A stretch of 8,878 nt of DNA from contig VEQJ01000034.1 of NCBI GenBank assembly GCA_018883285.1, forward strand, positions 1 through 8,878. Direction: 5' to 3'. Positions 5,555 to 8,878 of this stretch are shown one piece after another (within the stretch, counting starts at the first letter, position 1; every line of letters starts with the position of its first letter). Both the position numbers and the translations under genes were made by a program. The notes below the pieces were generated by a model. The model ran no database searches. It was not told the DNA's origin and worked only from the letters and a program-made list of their open reading frames with translations. Source of the stretch: Alphaproteobacteria bacterium. GTDB lineage: Bacteria > Pseudomonadota > Alphaproteobacteria > CAISOG01.

Positions 5555-6795
5555 GCCGCGACCGCGTCACTGCCTTGCAGCTTGGCCACCGCCGCGCCAA
5601 TCCGTTGGCATGCCTCCCGCAGTTTATCCTGCGTGACATTGCCAAAGGATAGCCGCAGGAAGGGTGACAGGCCGCAGGCATCGCCATGCAACGCCACCAC
5701 GCCCGCCGATTCCAACAGATAGGCGGCCACATCCTTATCATCATTCAATGGCCGACCATCGGGGGTGGTGCGACCAAGCAGGCCGCCGCAATTGGCGTAA
5801 ACATAAAAGGCACCATCGGGGGTCAGGCAGCTGATGCCATCAATGGCGTTCAGCCCCGCCACCAACACATCACGGCGCCCCTGATACTCCGCCACCCATG
5901 CGGGCAAAAAGCTTTGGTCGCCCTCTAACGCCGCCACCGCCGCCGCCTGGCTAATCGAACTGGGGTTAGAGGTGGATTGCGATTGAATCAGGGTCATCGC
6001 CTTAATCAACCAGGCGGGGGCGGCCGCATAGCCCAAACGCCAGCCGGTCATCGCATGCGATTTGGACACACCATTGGCAACCATGGTGCGATCCTTAAGA
6101 TCAGGCGCCACATTCAGAATGTTGCAAAAGCTTTTGCCATCAAACACCAGTTTTTCGTAAATATCGTCACTTAAAATAAGGGTTTGTGGATGACGGCGCA
6201 GCACATCGGCCAAGGCCGCCAGCTCATTTTTGCTATAGGCACTGCCGGTTGGGTTGGACGGCGAACACAGAATAAGCCATTTGGTTTTGGGCGTAATGGC
6301 GGCCTCTAACGCATCGGGGGTCAGCTTGAAATTGCTGTCCTGGCCACAGGGGACAACCACGGGTTGGCCGCCCGCCAACAGCACCATGTCGGGATAGGAT
6401 ACCCAATAGGGGGCGGGAATCACCACCTCATCCCCCGCGTTCAGGGTGGCCATCATGGCGTTAAACAACAGCTGTTTGTTGCCGGTGGCCGCCATCACCT
6501 CATCCGCGCTATAGTCCAGGCCGTTATCACGCAAAAATTTGGCGCGAATAGCCTTTTTCAGCTCTGGCGTGCCCGCCACCGCGGTATAGCGGGTTTCGCC
6601 CCGCGCCATCGCATCAATCGCCGCCTGTTGCACATGATCGGGGGTGTCAAAATCAGGCTCCCCCGCCGACAGGTCGACCACATCGCGCCCCGCCGCCTTT
6701 AATTCTTTCGCCAATTGCACCAACGCCAGGGTGGGCGAAGGCCTGACCGCCGCCAGACGGCTGGCCAAAAAGCTTTCTGTTGGGTTGTTTGGCAT
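5551..6795 (-). CDS. aspC: Pyridoxal-phosphate aspartate aminotransferase, class I (subgroup 1-beta)
   Basis: This is a cytoplasmic PLP enzyme that exchanges amino groups between aspartate and 2-oxoglutarate to give oxaloacetate and glutamate. Relatives also act on prephenate or aromatic substrates. It is 414 aa, slightly longer than the usual ~400. Family features in order: SAGEPDFDTP (43-52), Y70 in GETRYTAVAGTPELK, PAPYWVSYPDM (127-137), SPSNPTGSAYS (178-188) with the cofactor Asn, LSDDIYEKLVF (208-218), the Schiff-base Lys245 in GVSKSHAMTGWRLGY, SNPSSISQ, and Arg381 in FLRLSFG, which binds the substrate carboxylate. The common SKAYAMTGWR reads SKSHAMTGWR here. The ATG at 6795 has AAGGGG six bases upstream, a good site. 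The gene converges on the hypothetical gene at 4922 with a 4-base overlap. The usual alphaproteobacterial name is aatA or aspC. Confidence 0.94.
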   Translation of the reverse strand: MPNNPTESFLASRLAAVRPSPTLALVQLAKELKAAGRDVVDLSAGEPDFDTPDHVQQAAIDAMARGETRYTAVAGTPELKKAIRAKFLRDNGLDYSADEVMAATGNKQLLFNAMMATLNAGDEVVIPAPYWVSYPDMVLLAGGQPVVVPCGQDSNFKLTPDALEAAITPKTKWLILCSPSNPTGSAYSKNELAALADVLRRHPQTLILSDDIYEKLVFDGKSFCNILNVAPDLKDRTMVANGVSKSHAMTGWRLGYAAAPAWLIKAMTLIQSQSTSNPSSISQAAAVAALEGDQSFLPAWVAEYQGRRDVLVAGLNAIDGISCLTPDGAFYVYANCGGLLGRTTPDGRPLNDDKDVAAYLLESAGVVALHGDACGLSPFLRLSFGNVTQDKLREACQRIGAAVAKLQGSDAVAA

Positions 6796-6957
6796 TCATG
6801 ACCCCTTTCGGTTTTGCAAAGATGACGCCCCCCTACTTAACCATACAGCGCCCCCGCGGCCAAGAAAAAATCATGGCAACGGCCGTATCGAATTGACCAT
6901 GGGGCATGGGTTTTGGTTGGCGCGGCGCGTTACAGATTGGGGTATGCGCCTTAGGTT

Positions 6958-6984
6958 ATCGGGGGAGGCAATCTGCCCACCGAT
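6958..6984. other. Weak stem-loop in the gap between aspC and the orphan gene
   Basis: ATCGG (6958-6962) pairs with CCGAT (6980-6984) and, past a one-base bulge, GGG (6963-6965) with CCC (6976-6978). It lies in the 230-base gap (6796-7025) upstream of the aminotransferase gene and downstream of the orphan gene, both on the minus strand. No T-run follows. It may be a terminator remnant or chance. Nothing else was recognised in this gap. Confidence 0.2.
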
Positions 6985-7025
6985 GGTTGCGCCCTGTGCA
7001 ATGATATGGCGGTTGCAGGCTGTTT

Positions 7026-7643
7026 TTATCGCCCGTTCTGTGCTGCTACTTCACCAAAGTCTCCAATCATATAAGGACTGTTTGCGTTCGGATCCTCTCC
7101 CTCGGGCGTACTCGTTCCCGCGGAATATTGTGAATATTGGTCTTCGCCTGGCCTGTCTCCATTTCCACCGTTTTGAGATTGTTGAGGTTGTGCGGCGGCT
7201 TGGGGCGTGGTATAATTAAATTCAACACGTATACCTGGATACATATTGGCCAGCATAACCGCCATGCTGGCCTTAACTGGTGACATGCCTAACGCCGTTG
7301 CTTCCTCAAATAGCGCCATCATGGCTTTGATTAATTCTGCATCAGCGGCATTCGTCGCGGTCACCCAATTGGCGAAATTAAAGGCAGCATCGGTAGCCGC
7401 CCAACCGCCCTGGTTGACGTGATCCCATGTTGATCCAGCGGCATTTAAGGCCGCGGCAACCCCCTTTACATATCCTGGCGCGTTTTCGTCAGCTACAAAA
7501 CGCCAAGTCTGATCCCCAGTTATCTCAGCGTCCATAATATTAAGGATTGTTTCCAAACCTGTGGCGGCGTTGGCATAGGTTGGATACGGCTCTGCACGCA
7601 TTTGCCCTCCTAATGATGCAGCAGTGGCAGTCGCCGTAGCCAT
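7026..7643 (-). CDS. Orphan hypothetical protein, 205 aa, with Gln/Asn/Gly-rich tail
   Basis: I do not recognise this protein. Residues 1-14 are Ala/Thr-rich. Residues 20-145 look folded and largely helical, with several aromatic positions (GDQTWRFVADE, STWDHVNQGGWAATDAAFNFANWV, AELIKAMMALFEEATALGM, KASMAVMLANMYPGI). Residues 146-190 are a polar Gln/Asn/Gly/Pro/Ser tail, and the end is YMIGDFGEVAAQNGR. It is acidic, with no signal peptide or membrane helix evident. Two starts compete: ATG at 7643 with GGA eight bases upstream, and ATG at 7601 (residue 15) with a perfect AGGAGG only four bases upstream, the best ribosome site in the window. The base composition is visibly more AT-rich than that of the neighbours, which may mean recent acquisition. 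Upstream lie the palindrome TTTGTTAACAAA and then the palindromic elements. Confidence 0.75.
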   Translation of the reverse strand: MATATATAASLGGQMRAEPYPTYANAATGLETILNIMDAEITGDQTWRFVADENAPGYVKGVAAALNAAGSTWDHVNQGGWAATDAAFNFANWVTATNAADAELIKAMMALFEEATALGMSPVKASMAVMLANMYPGIRVEFNYTTPQAAAQPQQSQNGGNGDRPGEDQYSQYSAGTSTPEGEDPNANSPYMIGDFGEVAAQNGR

Positions 7644-7663
7644 AGGCTTTTTCCATGAATCTA

Positions 7664-7675
7664 TTTGTTAACAAA
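7664..7675. promoter_or_regulatory. 12-bp perfect palindrome upstream of the orphan gene
   Basis: TTTGTTAACAAA is its own reverse complement and lies 21 bases upstream of the ATG at 7643, where an operator or promoter could sit. It resembles the TTGTTACAA repeats upstream of anmK with one extra central A. A regulatory role is inference only. Confidence 0.25.
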
Positions 7676-7753
7676 CTCCTTCTAATCTACCCAAGTTTTA
7701 TGAAGATTGTGTGAAGGTCGCCGTGGGGGTGGATGGCAAGAAAAATAGCGCTG

Positions 7754-7785
7754 TAGTCGCTTCAATTTAGATAATGGAATGACTA
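7754..7785 (+). repeat. 32-bp remnant of the palindromic element (two ends fused)
   Basis: The sequence begins TAGTCGCTTCAATTTAG, matching the left end of the full elements, and goes straight into ATAATGGAATGACTA, matching their right end. All internal sequence is missing. It is followed at once by copy 3, whose left TA flank is the remnant's own last TA. It is best read as an internal-deletion derivative. Confidence 0.7.
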
Positions 7786-7960
7786 TAGTCGTTCCAATTT
7801 AGAAATATACAGCCTGCGAAAATGTTGCGAGGTCGAGAAACGGAGCGGCCAGGCGCGCCATAGCGCAGCGACGGCGGGAGTGTACACAGAAGTACATGAG
7901 CACCGTATCACAGAGATCGTGACATTTGCAGCACTGGAGATTTTTAAAGTGAAATGACTA
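7786..7960 (+). mobile_element. MITE-like palindromic element, copy 3 (175 bp, long form)
   Basis: This is the same length as copy 2 and includes the 30-bp GC-rich segment. It is flanked by TA on both sides (7784-7785 and 7961-7962). The ends are TAGTCGTTCCAATTT... and ...AAAGTGAAATGACTA. Its right flank adjoins the stop codon of the NDUFS4-like gene with one intervening base, so that minus-strand transcript would run directly into the hairpin. In this copy the minus strand is also open in one frame, continuing to 8004, because TTACGAG has become TTGCGAG and so removed a reverse-strand stop. Copies 1 and 2 keep the stop. Confidence 0.82.
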
Positions 7961-7963
7961 TAG

Positions 7964-8266
7964 CTACCAATCGCGTTTGCGGTTCGGACTAAAATTCTCG
8001 GCATAGCTTTTGGGCTTCACCGTTGCCGCATGCGGCTCCTGCACCACAAAGTCCAGCTGGTGGGTGGCGGCATATTCCTCCGCCTCTGCCCGACTATCGA
8101 AATGCAGGGGCGCTTGTACCAGGGTGTCGTGCGACGCTGCCCAGCCGGTCAGCGGGTTGGGCGCGGGGCGATCCGACGGCAACGGTTCCAACACCCAGCC
8201 TTTGGTTTTGGCCTTGCCCGATTGCATGGCGGATTTGGCACGCTGGTAAAGGCGATATTGCGTCAT
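7964..8266 (-). CDS. NDUFS4-like complex I accessory subunit (ETC complex I subunit conserved region)
   Basis: This is a 100-aa homologue of the mitochondrial NADH dehydrogenase accessory subunit NDUFS4 (18 kDa, AQDQ), pfam04800, which binds the peripheral arm of complex I. In Alphaproteobacteria it is a small soluble protein encoded away from the nuo operon. Family features: the opening YRLYQRAKSAMQSGKAKTKGWVLE (4-27), PLTGWAASHDTL (38-49), the FDSRAEAEEYAATH helix (56-69) and the C-terminal KSYAENFSPNRKRDW (86-100), where bovine and bacterial members share a K-Y-.-.-N-F-.-.-.-R pattern. I choose ATG at 8266, with GGAG eleven bases upstream, because the family starts there. The open frame reaches 8314 without similarity. 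It lies downstream of tRNA-Pro on the same strand. Its 3' end adjoins element copy 3. Confidence 0.9.
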   Translation of the reverse strand: MTQYRLYQRAKSAMQSGKAKTKGWVLEPLPSDRPAPNPLTGWAASHDTLVQAPLHFDSRAEAEEYAATHQLDFVVQEPHAATVKPKSYAENFSPNRKRDW

Positions 8267-8355
8267 GGAAAAAGCAACTCCGCTTTTGAATCCACCCAGG
8301 GCGGTTAACACCATATTTTAACCAGGGGGGCTAAGGCTAAAGGGGTTTGGCCTGA

Positions 8356-8432
8356 TGGTCGGGGTGGAGAGATTCGAACTCCCGGCCCTCTGCTCCCAAA
8401 GCAGATGCGCTACCAGGCTGCGCTACACCCCG
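8356..8432 (-). tRNA. tRNA-Pro (anticodon UGG)
   Basis: On the minus strand the gene begins CGGGGTGTAGCGCAGCCTGG and ends with an encoded ACCA (discriminator A plus CCA, 77 bases in all). The acceptor stem CGGGGTG pairs with CACCCCG. The D-arm contains AGCGCAGCCTGGTAGCGC, the anticodon stem CTGCT/AGCAG encloses TTTGGGA with anticodon TGG, and the T-arm contains GTTCGAATC. UGG can read all proline codons by wobble or modification. Downstream on the same strand, GGTTAA (8303-8308) and TTAACC (8318-8323) could form a small hairpin before the NDUFS4-like gene. Confidence 0.96.
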
Positions 8433-8558
8433 TTTCGCCATCATGACAACAGCTGTGTACCAAATCAACCACCTTTAGCACAAGTGTTATCTGTTGGGGG
8501 AAGGTGGCAATGCGGCATTTCATCCTAACCCGCCCGCCATCCACCCGTTAGCCCACCC

Positions 8559-8878
8559 CTAATCCACCAGTTGGAAAAAGCGGCTATAGCGGATCGCCCA
8601 TGGCCATTCCCACGGTTGCCACCAACTGGCCATCGGGCTAATCGAAAAGAACATCATCTGCGCCTGGCCAATCAGTGAGGTTATCGGGATCGCCCCAACC
8701 GTCGGTTCACGGCTATCGCGGGAATCATCACGGTTATCGCCCATCACAAAAATATGATCAGCGGGCACGGTGATTTCGGCGGTGTTGTCCAGGGGGTGGT
8801 CATCGTCAATTTCTGCAATGCGATGCTGAACGCCATTGGGCAGCGTTTCGACAAACAGCTGCAACGGCGCCTCAACCT
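8559..8878 (-). CDS. lepB: Signal peptidase I, C-terminal part (5' end outside window)
   Basis: Signal peptidase I removes signal peptides from proteins exported across the inner membrane, working on the periplasmic face through a Ser/Lys dyad. Only the last 105 residues are inside the window, so the catalytic Ser and Lys cannot be seen. The frame enters from the right edge. The identifying motif is VMGDNRDDSRDSREPTVGAIP, containing the conserved family box GDN-x-x-x-S-x-D-S-R, followed by LIGQAQMMFFSIS, the usual end-of-domain segment. The tail is unusually rich in Trp (WWQPWEWPW) before RYSRFFQLVD. The gene ends 127 bases before tRNA-Pro on the same strand. Confidence 0.92.
   Translation of the reverse strand, partial: VEAPLQLFVETLPNGVQHRIAEIDDDHPLDNTAEITVPADHIFVMGDNRDDSRDSREPTVGAIPITSLIGQAQMMFFSISPMASWWQPWEWPWAIRYSRFFQLVD

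Larger units (their letters stand above)
7644..7963. other. Intergenic region with a palindrome, a remnant element and element copy 3
   Basis: No gene is supported in these 320 bases. Positions 7644-7753 form the AT-rich leader of the orphan gene and hold the 12-bp palindrome at 7664-7675. Positions 7754-7785 are the end-to-end remnant and 7786-7960 the full element. Positions 7961-7963 (TAG) connect to the stop codon of the NDUFS4-like gene. Confidence 0.6.

Noticed and set aside
6644..7219. Plus-strand frame over the start of aspC and the end of the orphan gene
   Set aside because: It covers the ends of two better-supported minus-strand genes and has no protein family character.
7783..8004. 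Minus-strand frame through element copy 3 reaching into the NDUFS4-like gene
   Set aside because: It overlaps the well-supported NDUFS4-like gene in another frame. The matching frame is stopped in copies 1 and 2, so its openness here rests on one base change.
8469..8507. CCACCTT and AAGGTGG as a terminator between lepB and tRNA-Pro
   Set aside because: The stem is only seven pairs with a 25-base loop and no following T-run; chance is as likely.

Overview
The window looks like chromosomal DNA of an alphaproteobacterium. The evidence is a cvpA-purF pair, an NDUFS4-like complex I accessory subunit (pfam04800, a family of mitochondria and Alphaproteobacteria) beside tRNA-Pro, and a PurF of the Fe-S, propeptide-bearing type. 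GC content is fairly high by eye, with mixed codon use, and start codons include GTG and probably TTG. I cannot name the genus.

Layout, left to right. The + strand carries the 3' part of cvpA and then purF. A short-gap convergent hypothetical gene (- strand, 1959-2546) follows and diverges from anmK (+), which salvages cell-wall anhydro-N-acetylmuramic acid. A small alpha/beta hydrolase (-) converges on anmK. A + strand gene for a probably disordered hypothetical protein (4922-5554) overlaps by its stop codon the convergent aspartate aminotransferase gene (-, 5551-6795). Then come an unrecognised, more AT-rich orphan gene (-, 7026-7643), the NDUFS4-like gene (-), tRNA-Pro(UGG) (-) and the 3' end of lepB (-), cut by the window edge. 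Most genes are housekeeping. They touch purine synthesis, peptidoglycan recycling, amino-acid metabolism, respiration and protein export, and they do not form one pathway.

The most notable accessory signal is a family of short palindromic elements found three times in full (3736-3880, 4677-4851, 7786-7960), plus a 32-bp end-to-end remnant (7754-7785) directly abutting the third copy. Each has imperfect inverted ends reading TAGTC...GACTA, flanking TA dinucleotides (TT on one side of copy 1) and arms that fold almost the whole element into one long hairpin. Copies 2 and 3 carry a 30-bp GC-rich segment missing from copy 1. This fits a non-autonomous MITE of Tc1/mariner-IS630 type. No transposase is present in the window. 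Two copies lie within 0-4 bases of the stop codons of - strand genes. All copies keep one + strand reading frame open, but their base differences all change the amino acid, so coding is doubtful.

No CRISPR array, phage module, defence system or biosynthetic cluster was seen. The other points of interest are the orphan gene at 7026-7643, the operator-like repeats upstream of anmK, and the low-complexity tail of CvpA.
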